Below, in pieces: positions 1-7,314 of a DNA stretch of 23,048 nt. The translations under genes were made by a program, and so were the position numbers. The notes beneath the pieces were generated by a model that was not told the origin of the DNA, did no database searches, and worked only from the letters and a program-made list of their open reading frames with translations. Numbering within the stretch: position 1 is the stretch's first letter; each line of letters starts with the position of its first letter. The stretch comes from Pseudomonadota bacterium (GTDB taxonomy: Bacteria; Myxococcota; Bradymonadia; UBA4248): assembly GCA_017613855.1 (NCBI GenBank), contig JAGACY010000310.1, forward strand, positions 1-23,048. The letters run 5' to 3'.

Positions 1-113
1 AGTGCGAAATGGGGCTCCTCCCCCATTCCGAACCATAACGTTACGGTTTCTTTTGTTTTGCGTTTTGAAATACGTATTCGATGATAAAAGTCAAGAACCA
101 AGCTGAGATGTAG

Positions 114-207
114 TGTGCGCCTGCAGCGCATACGACTTTGCTGCGGCGGCTATGGGCTGTTGGCCCATACGCGCGCCGCGCCGCCGCTATCTGCGATACG
201 CGGCGGC
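114..207 (+). repeat. Cluster of three two-tier palindromic hairpins
   Basis: Three consecutive hairpins are readable on the plus strand. At 114-132 TGTGCGC and GCGCATA flank CTGCA (one G-T wobble). At 151-169 the inner arms are TATGGGC and GCCCATA around TGTTG, then an unpaired C at 170 and GC-rich flanks. At 180-207 an 8-bp outer stem (GCCGCCGC / GCGGCGGC) encloses TATC-TGC-GATA, with one unpaired C at 199. The joint TA...TA followed by a single C recurs at five other loci in this window. Confidence 0.7.
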
Positions 208-317
208 ATATTATTATCATTGAAACATTCCCGTAAAAAATGAAATCCGAGACGAAAGCTTGAATTGGCTGCAATTTCATTTTTATAGGAATAGTTATCT
301 TTTTCGACAGGATATCT

Positions 318-364
318 GCGGACAATATCATAATTGCAGTATGTATAAAAATGATATTATCCGC
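318..364. repeat. 13-bp inverted repeat, 21-bp spacer
   Basis: GCGGACAATATCA at 318-330 is answered by TGATATTATCCGC at 352-364, with a single mismatch that would be a G-U pair in RNA on one strand. It lies about 70 bp beyond the stop codon of the lipoprotein gene at 436. There is no following T-run on either strand, so a standard intrinsic terminator is not obvious; a protein-binding site or an RNA 3' stem are alternatives. Confidence 0.55.
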
Positions 365-435
365 TTATATAAATTGGCAATATATTTTTTCAGTGAGATA
401 ACTCAATCAAATCATATTAAAATTGACATTCATTC

Positions 436-2601
436 TCATCCTGACAATAACCCGATGCACAGGGTAAACGCTTTAGAACGCCTCCCTGGGCAGCTGAACA
501 TTTCGCCGCCTTCACAATACGGGAGCATAGATTGATTGCAATTGCCACAAACTCCTGTGCTTCTGCAGGAAGACTTATTGCTGCACTGCTTGATCTCGAC
601 TTTATTGTCTTTCATGGAAGCCGTATAACCATCTTTTGAATCTATACGAGTGACGCATATACTGTTGGAGTCTATATCGCAAAATGTATTATCGGCATTG
701 CAGCCCACTTTTTTTGAGCATGTGTATGTTTCCCAGACACCATTCCGACATACTTTCAGTTCACCGACGTTATTTTTTAATTCACACTTTGAAGAGCCTT
801 CCGGGCAATTGCTGCAAGCAAAATCACTCAGACAAGGTACATTGAAGGGACATACTTCGTCGATCAATTCTCCCGAAACACAGCCTTTGAGATGACCAAC
901 TCCATTGCTGTCATTGGTACATGATACGGAGGGGCCCTTCGAACTGATCAGGCAAACACCACAATCTGTTCTGTCCGAATTACACGAGACATTGTTGCAC
1001 TTCTTTTGGGTGCCATCTTTATAATAGACAACGCCGACATGATCGCCGTATGTGTATTCACCGCAAACGGAAATGTATTCACCGTCACAGAAAGTTCCAT
1101 CACTGTTACAAGCATCATCATTGGGGCAGGCTATTTTTTGTTTTGTTGGTCCTCCCCATGCCCCGCCATCACATCGTTGCAAATACGGAATGCCATCAAT
1201 ATCTTGGCAGCTTATTGAACCATTGTGACATTCGCCGCAATAGTAATACCCCTGGTAAGAACATGAATTATTCTTACTGCAGATTTGATAGTTTTCTTTC
1301 TTTCCGAGAACACATTTAAACACAGCTCCAGTCTCATCGGCATTATTCTCACATTTCGAGCCGGGGCCATCTTTTGAAGTGTTCAAACACTCACCGCATT
1401 GTGTTCCGTCACATGAAACTTTATTGCATTCTGTGGTAACAGGATCTTTACCATCACATTTTTTGGTAATGACACCTACGGATGATGAATTATCTTCACA
1501 TGTGGTCTCGCATTTCTCGCATTGTGTCTTGTCTGAGCATTGCCCTGTCTCACAATCTGTCGAGAAAACGAAAGTCCCATTTTTACACAGAAAGATCTGT
1601 CCACCTTCACATTTGGTTGATCCATTGGTGCAATCACCGCAGTTTTCCTCGTCTTTACAGGATGCATTGTCGGGACATGACACGATTTGGGTTACATTTT
1701 CTTCGCAAGACAGATACTGTCCATATTCGATGCCGTTAATGACCGTATTGGTGCAAGCTTTCTTTTCGGATGCGCATTTATCCTCTTGGGGCGGTTCGTC
1801 ACATTCTTCCCTATCTTTGCAGCGTGCATTACCTGGACAGGTGACCGAAGCAGACCATACGCCGTCTTCACATGTCGCTATATTGCCGAAGATCACAGAG
1901 CCTATTTCAGTTTCTGAGCATTTGGTGTTTCCGTCGATGCAGGAATCACATTCGAATTCATCTTTGCACATGAAACTGCCCTTGCAAGGCCCCAAATTTT
2001 CCCAATGGCCATCTGCGTTGCAGCTCAGACGCATGCCGCTTGTCTCTGTATCCGTACATTTGGTCGTATTTGGTTCGCATCTTTCGGGAGGGATACAGTT
2101 TCTGCTGTCACGGCATCCCAAATTATCCTGGCATGGAGAATTCTCAGTCCAATGGCCTTCGGAATCGCATTTTACCAGAATGCCTCCCGTTGGGGTGTCC
2201 TGGCACCGTGTCTCATTTTCGACGCACAAATCGGGCAAGGCACAGGTCGTTTCGTCGAGGCATCCAGCATTTTCATCACAGGGAACAGGATCTCCCCAGC
2301 GGAGTTCTTCCGTGCAGATGCGGATGGATCCACCATACTTATCGGAGGCTGTACAAAGCCTTTGTCCCAGGGTACATTCCGGATCTCCGCAGGATTGATC
2401 ATCTTTGCAAAATGCTCCACCCGGACAGACTTCCGGCGCACTCCATTTACCATCCTCTGTACAGGTGTAAACCATGCCGGCATCTTTGCTGTTGACACAT
2501 TTCACCCAATCACTCATGCATTCCTGAGGTGCTTCCAGGGTACATCCACAAACAGCCAGCATGATTCCCATTACAACTGATAATCTCGCTTTCAATGCCA
2601 T
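436..2601 (-). CDS. Cysteine-rich repeat lipoprotein (secreted, unknown role)
   Basis: A 721-residue secreted protein. I chose the ATG at 2601 because GGAG lies just upstream and it opens directly into a signal peptide (charged start, hydrophobic 7-17) ending VCGC, with Cys20 the likely lipidated residue. The open frame extends upstream to 2667, but those 22 residues would disrupt the signal peptide. From about residue 28 the chain is built of ~48-residue units with six cysteines each (units begin near Cys28, 76, 126, 175 and 221), carrying a G-x-W between the third and fourth cysteine. After about residue 270 the units become more divergent. No catalytic domain is recognisable. Three more Cys-rich lipoproteins lie within 16 kb. 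Function unknown; a disulfide-stabilised surface or adhesive protein is a guess. Confidence 0.85.
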   Translation of the reverse strand: MALKARLSVVMGIMLAVCGCTLEAPQECMSDWVKCVNSKDAGMVYTCTEDGKWSAPEVCPGGAFCKDDQSCGDPECTLGQRLCTASDKYGGSIRICTEELRWGDPVPCDENAGCLDETTCALPDLCVENETRCQDTPTGGILVKCDSEGHWTENSPCQDNLGCRDSRNCIPPERCEPNTTKCTDTETSGMRLSCNADGHWENLGPCKGSFMCKDEFECDSCIDGNTKCSETEIGSVIFGNIATCEDGVWSASVTCPGNARCKDREECDEPPQEDKCASEKKACTNTVINGIEYGQYLSCEENVTQIVSCPDNASCKDEENCGDCTNGSTKCEGGQIFLCKNGTFVFSTDCETGQCSDKTQCEKCETTCEDNSSSVGVITKKCDGKDPVTTECNKVSCDGTQCGECLNTSKDGPGSKCENNADETGAVFKCVLGKKENYQICSKNNSCSYQGYYYCGECHNGSISCQDIDGIPYLQRCDGGAWGGPTKQKIACPNDDACNSDGTFCDGEYISVCGEYTYGDHVGVVYYKDGTQKKCNNVSCNSDRTDCGVCLISSKGPSVSCTNDSNGVGHLKGCVSGELIDEVCPFNVPCLSDFACSNCPEGSSKCELKNNVGELKVCRNGVWETYTCSKKVGCNADNTFCDIDSNSICVTRIDSKDGYTASMKDNKVEIKQCSNKSSCRSTGVCGNCNQSMLPYCEGGEMFSCPGRRSKAFTLCIGLLSG

Positions 2602-2768
2602 TTCTCCATAGGATCGATTCAATTTCATTTTTGAATACTCTGGGAATGAAAAGGGAAGCCATTTCATTGTATAAATATACCAGATACCACCTGAAAATAA
2701 AGTTTTACAAAGTCATTTTGATGTTGTTTCTTCTGCATACATCTGGTTCAATGTGGGAGCTTTCTACC

Positions 2769-2810
2769 AAAAAAAAGCCGGGCGTATTGGTCATCGGCCA
2801 ATAGCACGGC
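2769..2810 (-). terminator. Two-tier hairpin plus T8, probable terminator of the RND gene
   Basis: Read on the minus strand, an outer stem GCCGTGC / GCCCGGC (one mismatch) encloses an inner stem TATTGG / CCAATA, with the characteristic single unpaired C after the inner TA, and a run of eight T follows. This has the form of an intrinsic terminator for the exporter gene, though it sits about 140 bp beyond the stop codon with other hairpins in between. Confidence 0.65.
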
Positions 2811-2816
2811 GCATGA

Positions 2817-2844
2817 GTCGTATTGGCCCGCAGGGCCAATAGAC
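2817..2844 (-). repeat. Two-tier hairpin with TGC loop
   Basis: On the minus strand GTC, TATTGGCCC, loop TGC, GGGCCAATA, unpaired C, GAC. The inner stem is a perfect 9 bp and the outer stem is 3 bp. It has the same joint as the other members of the family and shares its inner word TATTGG with the neighbouring terminator hairpin at 2769-2810. Confidence 0.7.
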
Positions 2845-2881
2845 GAATGGCGGGTTTGACCATCGGCCAAACCCGCCATTC
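2845..2881. repeat. Perfect 14-bp inverted repeat hairpin
   Basis: GAATGGCGGGTTTG at 2845-2858 is perfectly complementary to 2868-2881 across a 9-nt loop. It abuts the hairpin at 2817-2844 directly, so the two would stack as consecutive stems. It lacks the TA/C joint of the neighbouring family. Confidence 0.75.
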
Positions 2882-2906
2882 ATATATGGATTATTATCAT
2901 TATCAT

Positions 2907-2946
2907 CATTTTGTACAGACGTTCCATGGAACGTCTATACAAAATG
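2907..2946. repeat. 40-bp palindrome right after the RND stop codon
   Basis: Outer arms CATTTTGTA / TACAAAATG (9 bp) and a central perfect palindrome GACGTTCC / GGAACGTC around AT are separated only by a CA/TA mismatch step. It starts 2 bp beyond the exporter stop codon. The core TTCCATGGAA reappears in a palindrome at 7153-7174, suggesting a second class of palindromic element. Confidence 0.75.
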
Positions 2947-2948
2947 CA

Positions 2949-5900
2949 TCATTCCCCCGATTTATCATCATTCGCATCATCCGCCGGTTTATCGGCATCA
3001 TCCACCGGTTTATCGGCATCATCCGCCGGTTTATCGGCATCATCCGCCGGTTTATCGGCATCATCTGCCGGTTTATCGGCATCATCCGATTTTGCACCAT
3101 CATCTGCCGGTTTATCCGCATCATCCGCTGGTTTTTCGGCATCATCCGATTTTACACCATCATCTGCTGGTTTATCAGAATCAACGCCGGCCGTAGCTTT
3201 ATCCATTAAATCCTGCCGTTTTTCGCGTTCAATCATGTCCTCCATCGACATAGGCGCATTGGGATCGACCGCAACGCCTTCGGACAGCACGACGTCTGTG
3301 CGCGATGAATGCAGGCGTGCCCAGCGCAGCAGGCCCGAGAGCAGCATGAGCGAGGCAATGGCGCTGGCAATCATGGCAACGCCGGTCAGAACGCCGAAAT
3401 TGCGCATTGGGATGAGCTCGCCAAAGTAGAGCACCGAGAAGCCAAGGCCGACTTCGAGGGCATTGATGACGACGCCCCAGCCGGTCGTTGCAATCATGTG
3501 ATCGCTGGCTTTCTGACAGGCTTCGGCGTTTTTGGGCGGACGGCCGAATTTCCAGATCAGGTGGCAGGCGTAGTCGATGCCGACCGACAGCGAAATCGCT
3601 GCGATCATCGACGAACCTACGTCGAGCCCCATGCCAAAGACGCCCATGACGCCAAAGGTCGTCAGCACCGTGACCAATGCAGGGATAATCGAGATGGCCC
3701 CCGTGTGCAGGCTCTTGGTAAACAGAATCAGGCACAGCAAAACCATAAAGAATGAAAGGACGAGGCTCACGATTTGGTTGCGCACGACCGAATCATTCAT
3801 TGCCTTGTAAATAATGGGGTATCCCGAAGGAATGACTTCGATTTCCTCGCCAATCTTCATCATGCTGTGGATTTGTGCGGTGAGCCATTCTTCCGAGTAG
3901 GTACCGTCCGCGCGAGCCTGAACAATGGCATCGGTGAGAGTGTTGACAGGCGCACTGTCGCTTTGGTGATTCAAGACGATCTGATGCAAAACGGTTTCAC
4001 GGAGATATTGAACGCGAGCAGTCTCGAACAGTTTTTCCAACAATATTTTTTTGACATCCTCGCGGGATTCGCCGTTCAGCGTGCGCAGGCTGTTGTGAAT
4101 GTCAGCTGCAATCTCGGGCGAATGGAATTCGACGAAGAATCCATGCAATTCGGGGAAATCTTTCATGGGCAAGAAGACATTCTTGTCATCGAGGCTCCAA
4201 ATCGCGCTCTTGACGAGTTCGTCGAATTTCTCGCTAGGCGTGACTTTCGTCATTTCAAAGAGTTTGGCCGCGCGAGCCAGGCGGTTCTTTTCGACTTTGA
4301 CGTCGAGAATCTGGGCATCCAGGAATTTGACGCCTTCGGTAATCATCTCATCGTCTTCTTCTTCGTCGGCAACAGCAGCGAGTACGTCATGCAGGAACTT
4401 TTGATTATAGGTACCGTTCTGGACTGCAGTATGGATTTGGTCTGTGAGCGCTTCGAGGTTCGTCTTTTCCATGTCGAGTACGACGAAGGCATTTTCGGGG
4501 TCGGCAAAGAGATTGACGTTGACGGCGGTACGGATGTCATCGCGCGTCGGTTCGAGATTCGTATCGAAAATCGCGGCTTTGATAATGTCATCCGTGAGCG
4601 GTGCCGACACATAGGGCTTGCCGGTCGCAGGATTGTTGCGGTGTTCGTAGGCTTTGAATATCCATTTAAGGTGATCGGACATCTCGGCGCGTTCGACCTC
4701 GTGGGCATGGTCATTCATCTTTTCGCGGGGAATGGCAAAGCGCGGCGCAAAAATCGGCTTCATCGCAACCTGGAATTCATCGGCCAGTGCCGAACCTTCG
4801 CTCAATTCCTTGCCCGCAACGCGAATCTGCATCAGCGAGTGTTTCCAGTTCATGTCGGGAGTACACTCGCGGAGGCAGGAACCATCTTTCTGACTGACGC
4901 ATTCGGACAGGCAAATCCCGTTTTTGGGCTCATGTTCGCAGGCGCACATCGAGAGTTCCATTGCGACGCTGGCATCATTGGCAAAAGCCAGTGCCGTCAG
5001 GTTCTTGGCCTGTAAATAGGATTCGGTGATGTGCGAACCGTCGCCCATCGACCCGCCCACGAGGTTGACGACATCCGAAATCGACTGGATGCCGGCAATG
5101 CGCTCATGGGATTTGATATAAGCCGTCATGCGCTCGACCTGGCGCAAAACGAGCGGTGATGAGATGTCGGCATTGATTTCGGTCTGGATGAAGTTCGACC
5201 CGCCGAAATTGTCATTCATATAATCATCTGCGCGCACGGGCAGGCTGCCCGGTGCAAACAGCGACGAAGTCTCGCCATGGGGCTCGACGCGCGAAGCAAA
5301 GAAGCAAGCCGTCACAACGATGAGCGCAACAATGACGGCAGCCAGTTTTCCACGGGCATAAGCGGCATCCGCGCCTTTCTGCATGCCACGAATGGCCCAC
5401 GCCGGTGCACGTCCGCCTTTCTTGGGTTTAATCGGCAACAAGGTACAGGCCGAAGTCACAACCCAGAAGGTCACGATCATAATCACGAGCGTCGAAATAC
5501 TCATGACGGCACCGTATTCGACCATCGGGTTCACGTCCATAAAGCAGAAACTGAAGAACCCTGCGGCCGTCGTCAGCACGCACACGATGATGGGCGGCCC
5601 CGTGTGAATGAGTGCATCGACCATCGCGTCTTTGCGGCTCATGCCGCCATCGAGCTTGGTCAGCATCGCATTGATCAAATGGATCGAATAGGCGCTGCCG
5701 AGCGCCATCAGCAAAACCGGAAGCGATGTCGAAATCAGGGTCAGCTTGTGCCCAAGCAAAGCCATGCCGCCCATAACCCAGACGATCGATACGCACACGC
5801 TAAAGAGCGCGGTCAGCGTTGCAACGATGGATCGGCTCGTCAAAAAGATGATGAGCAATACGATGAGCGCCACCCACGGTGAAACCTTCATCATATCGGC

Positions 5901-6809
5901 GCGCGCCGTATCTGCCGAATACATGCCGATAAACGGGCTGCCCCCATAGTAAATCTGCACATTGGGGTTGCCCATTTCCTCCATGATCTTATGGAGTTTC
6001 TTCACGATCAGGTCGGAAGCCTCTTTGGTCGAGACATTGACATCATCGACCTGGGCATACACAGCAACCGCGCGCCCATCATCGCTGACCAAAAAGCCAT
6101 TCACGTGGTCGAGCATGCGCACATGCTCCTGAACGCTCTTGAGTTCCTTGTTAATTTTTTCGGTGCGCCCCTCGGCTTCGGGCGTTCCCGGCATCGGGTA
6201 TTCCGGCACTAAGTCCGTAATAATTGCCAGTTCCTCGCCAGCTTCGCTTTTCTTATGGCCGATATCAGAAATCTCGGTAAAAGACGTCGTATTGCTCACA
6301 CACGGGATCATCTCGTACATGGGCCCGTCTTCTTCCTGCAACAGCACATCGCCCTTATAATCCTTGAGCTCGTTGCCGTCTTTATCAGTAATGGGGTCGC
6401 CTTTTTTGACTGTTATGGGATTTCCGTCGGCGTCTTTCTTGTACATCCAGTCGCCGTCCGCATCGACGCGGTGGCAGTTCAGCGATTTGAATTCCGTCGC
6501 GAACCGTCGCGTCAGCATGATGTTCTCATGCGTAAAGATCGTCTCGCCCTCGGGGGCTTCAATGCCAACGATGGCCATCTGCAGCCCGTGGAATTTGTCG
6601 CCGACGTCTTTAAATTTGACGATCTTGGGGTCATCCTGCGGTAAAAACTTGATGACATCGTCGTCATTCTGAATGCCAATGGCACTGGGCACCAAAATCC
6701 CGGTTACGGCAATGATGAGCAGCAGCATCACCGCAGGGAGCTTGAGCGCGGGCAGCGCAATGAGTTTACTGACGCGCCCGAGCAGGGAAATATCCTGATT
6801 ATCCTTCAT
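2949..6809 (-). CDS. Large RND-superfamily (MMPL/SSD-like) exporter
   Basis: A 1286-residue inner-membrane transporter with the duplicated RND layout. TM1 is at about 18-45, a large periplasmic loop spans 46-308, a block of five helices 309-460, TM7 about 488-506, a second long loop 507-1010, and a second helix block about 1012-1166. MMPL-type RND exporters move hydrophobic substrates such as lipids or hopanoids using proton motive force; the substrate here is unknown. Oddities: three DxDG acidic loops at about 116-146, six cysteines at 622-649 in the second loop (including two C-L-x-E-C motifs), and a 77-residue acidic Lys/Pro/Asp-rich tail of DKPADDA repeats (1210-1286). The start is supported by GGTGA upstream of ATG. 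The gene looks richer in G+C than its neighbours. No adaptor or outer-membrane channel gene is adjacent. Confidence 0.9.
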   Translation of the reverse strand: MKDNQDISLLGRVSKLIALPALKLPAVMLLLIIAVTGILVPSAIGIQNDDDVIKFLPQDDPKIVKFKDVGDKFHGLQMAIVGIEAPEGETIFTHENIMLTRRFATEFKSLNCHRVDADGDWMYKKDADGNPITVKKGDPITDKDGNELKDYKGDVLLQEEDGPMYEMIPCVSNTTSFTEISDIGHKKSEAGEELAIITDLVPEYPMPGTPEAEGRTEKINKELKSVQEHVRMLDHVNGFLVSDDGRAVAVYAQVDDVNVSTKEASDLIVKKLHKIMEEMGNPNVQIYYGGSPFIGMYSADTARADMMKVSPWVALIVLLIIFLTSRSIVATLTALFSVCVSIVWVMGGMALLGHKLTLISTSLPVLLMALGSAYSIHLINAMLTKLDGGMSRKDAMVDALIHTGPPIIVCVLTTAAGFFSFCFMDVNPMVEYGAVMSISTLVIMIVTFWVVTSACTLLPIKPKKGGRAPAWAIRGMQKGADAAYARGKLAAVIVALIVVTACFFASRVEPHGETSSLFAPGSLPVRADDYMNDNFGGSNFIQTEINADISSPLVLRQVERMTAYIKSHERIAGIQSISDVVNLVGGSMGDGSHITESYLQAKNLTALAFANDASVAMELSMCACEHEPKNGICLSECVSQKDGSCLRECTPDMNWKHSLMQIRVAGKELSEGSALADEFQVAMKPIFAPRFAIPREKMNDHAHEVERAEMSDHLKWIFKAYEHRNNPATGKPYVSAPLTDDIIKAAIFDTNLEPTRDDIRTAVNVNLFADPENAFVVLDMEKTNLEALTDQIHTAVQNGTYNQKFLHDVLAAVADEEEDDEMITEGVKFLDAQILDVKVEKNRLARAAKLFEMTKVTPSEKFDELVKSAIWSLDDKNVFLPMKDFPELHGFFVEFHSPEIAADIHNSLRTLNGESREDVKKILLEKLFETARVQYLRETVLHQIVLNHQSDSAPVNTLTDAIVQARADGTYSEEWLTAQIHSMMKIGEEIEVIPSGYPIIYKAMNDSVVRNQIVSLVLSFFMVLLCLILFTKSLHTGAISIIPALVTVLTTFGVMGVFGMGLDVGSSMIAAISLSVGIDYACHLIWKFGRPPKNAEACQKASDHMIATTGWGVVINALEVGLGFSVLYFGELIPMRNFGVLTGVAMIASAIASLMLLSGLLRWARLHSSRTDVVLSEGVAVDPNAPMSMEDMIEREKRQDLMDKATAGVDSDKPADDGVKSDDAEKPADDADKPADDGAKSDDADKPADDADKPADDADKPADDADKPVDDADKPADDANDDKSGE
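2952..3182 (-). repeat. 21-bp tandem repeats encoding the exporter's acidic tail
   Basis: The 3' end of the exporter gene consists of near-identical 21-bp units encoding ADKPADD, interspersed with GAKSDD variants, across about 77 codons. Because 21 is a multiple of three, gain or loss of units would lengthen or shorten the cytoplasmic tail without shifting the frame. The most homogeneous copies lie at about 2980-3090. Confidence 0.85.
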
Positions 6810-6865
6810 GTAATCACCACGAGAAAGGGTTATGAAAAGCGAGTTTTTTCACTATGCGCTGTTTT

Positions 6866-6897
6866 GAATGCGGAATGCGGAATGCGGAATGCGGAAT
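6866..6897. repeat. Heptanucleotide tandem array GAATGCG x 4.6
   Basis: Four perfect copies of GAATGCG plus GAAT run without interruption about 57 bp upstream of the exporter start codon. The period is 7 bp. Confidence 0.9.
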
Positions 6898-6975
6898 TGA
6901 ATGACAATGCCTATGGTTGAAATCTGAAGCTAAACCCCCAAATTCTTTAGGCTTCACATAGAGAATATCTACGTA

Positions 6976-7003
6976 ATTGCGTATTGCACATTGCGCATTG
7001 CGT
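6976..7003. repeat. Degenerate heptanucleotide array ATTGCGY x 4
   Basis: Four contiguous 7-bp units read ATTGCGT, ATTGCAC, ATTGCGC, ATTGCGT. The period matches that of the array 80 bp away, with a related but different unit. Confidence 0.75.
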
Positions 7004-7085
7004 TCTGCCGAGTGTAAACAACGACAAAACGGGCTCTTAAACGCAGATAGTCAAAAATCATTCATTTTTTATTGCATTTTGTGGG

Positions 7086-7297
7086 CACGCCTATGCCTGC
7101 GGCATACGGCGCGTGATTCGGCCTATGCGCTAATGGCGCATACGGCCTGACTGAGCCGTTCCATGGAACGGCTCTACATGGCTTGGCACGCTCGCTTTGA
7201 GGCGGCCACACAGGGCCGCCCCTACAACTCGCTTACACGCCTATGCCTGCGGCATACGGCGTGTGTTTCGGCCTATGCGCTAATGGCGCATACGGCC
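7086..7297 (+). repeat. Duplicated two-hairpin cassette flanking two further palindromes
   Basis: Two cassettes of about 63 bp, at 7085-7147 and 7235-7297, differ at only two or three positions. Each contains two two-tier hairpins in tandem: first a CACGCC/GGCG outer stem enclosing TATGCC-TGC-GGCATA, then GGCC outer arms enclosing TATGCGC-TAATG-GCGCATA, each with one unpaired C after the inner TA. Between the cassettes lie a perfect 22-bp palindrome at 7153-7174 with core TTCCATGGAA and a hairpin at 7201-7220 (GGCGGCC / GGCCGCC). The unpaired C is on the plus strand, opposite to the lipoprotein gene that ends at 7315. Confidence 0.85.
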
Positions 7298-7314
7298 TAT
7301 TCAATTGAACATCA

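Larger units (their letters stand above)
1..435. other. Gene-free edge region with several hairpins
   Basis: No gene is supported here. The stretch lies 3' of the Cys-rich lipoprotein gene ending at 436 and starts at the window edge. It holds a perfect 7-bp hairpin at 8-27 (AATGGGG / CCCCATT), an imperfect palindrome at 31-48 centred on TAACGTTA and followed by a T-rich stretch, a cluster of GC-rich two-tier hairpins at 114-207, and a long inverted repeat at 318-364. Short open frames crossing it (41-331 minus, 260-535 plus) lack ribosome binding sites, are dictated by the palindromes, or run into the real gene, so I do not call them. Confidence 0.7.
2602..2948. other. Intergenic region packed with palindromes
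   Basis: This 347-bp gap separates the stop of the RND exporter (2949) from the start of the downstream lipoprotein (2601). About half of it, 2769-2946, is five consecutive hairpins or palindromes, listed separately where distinct. The remainder, 2602-2768, should contain the lipoprotein promoter. An extended -10-like TGGTATATT can be read on the minus strand near 2675-2685, but no good -35 accompanies it, so I do not call a promoter. Confidence 0.6.
6810..7314. other. 505-bp intergenic region with heptamer arrays and hairpin cassettes
   Basis: No gene is supported. From left to right it holds the upstream region of the exporter gene, a 7-bp tandem array at 6866-6897, a degenerate 7-bp array at 6976-7003, and a palindrome-dense block at 7086-7297 lying just beyond the stop codon of the Cys-rich lipoprotein gene at 7315. 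I could not identify a convincing exporter promoter. Confidence 0.7.

Noticed and set aside
260..535. 91-residue plus-strand open frame near the window start
   Set aside because: Begins at a TTG without a ribosome binding site and overlaps the 3' end of the lipoprotein gene on the other strand.
1379..2398. 339-residue plus-strand open frame
   Set aside because: Antisense shadow of the Cys-rich lipoprotein gene; its Ser/His/Pro-rich composition comes from the complement of Cys/Asp/Glu codons, with no ribosome binding site.
3774..5015. 413-residue plus-strand open frame
   Set aside because: Antisense to the RND exporter, whose transmembrane layout and length are convincing; the shadow has no recognisable domain.
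7086..7297. Insertion sequence remnant
   Set aside because: No transposase fragment, no long terminal inverted repeats framing the block and no target duplication visible; described as palindromic repeats instead.
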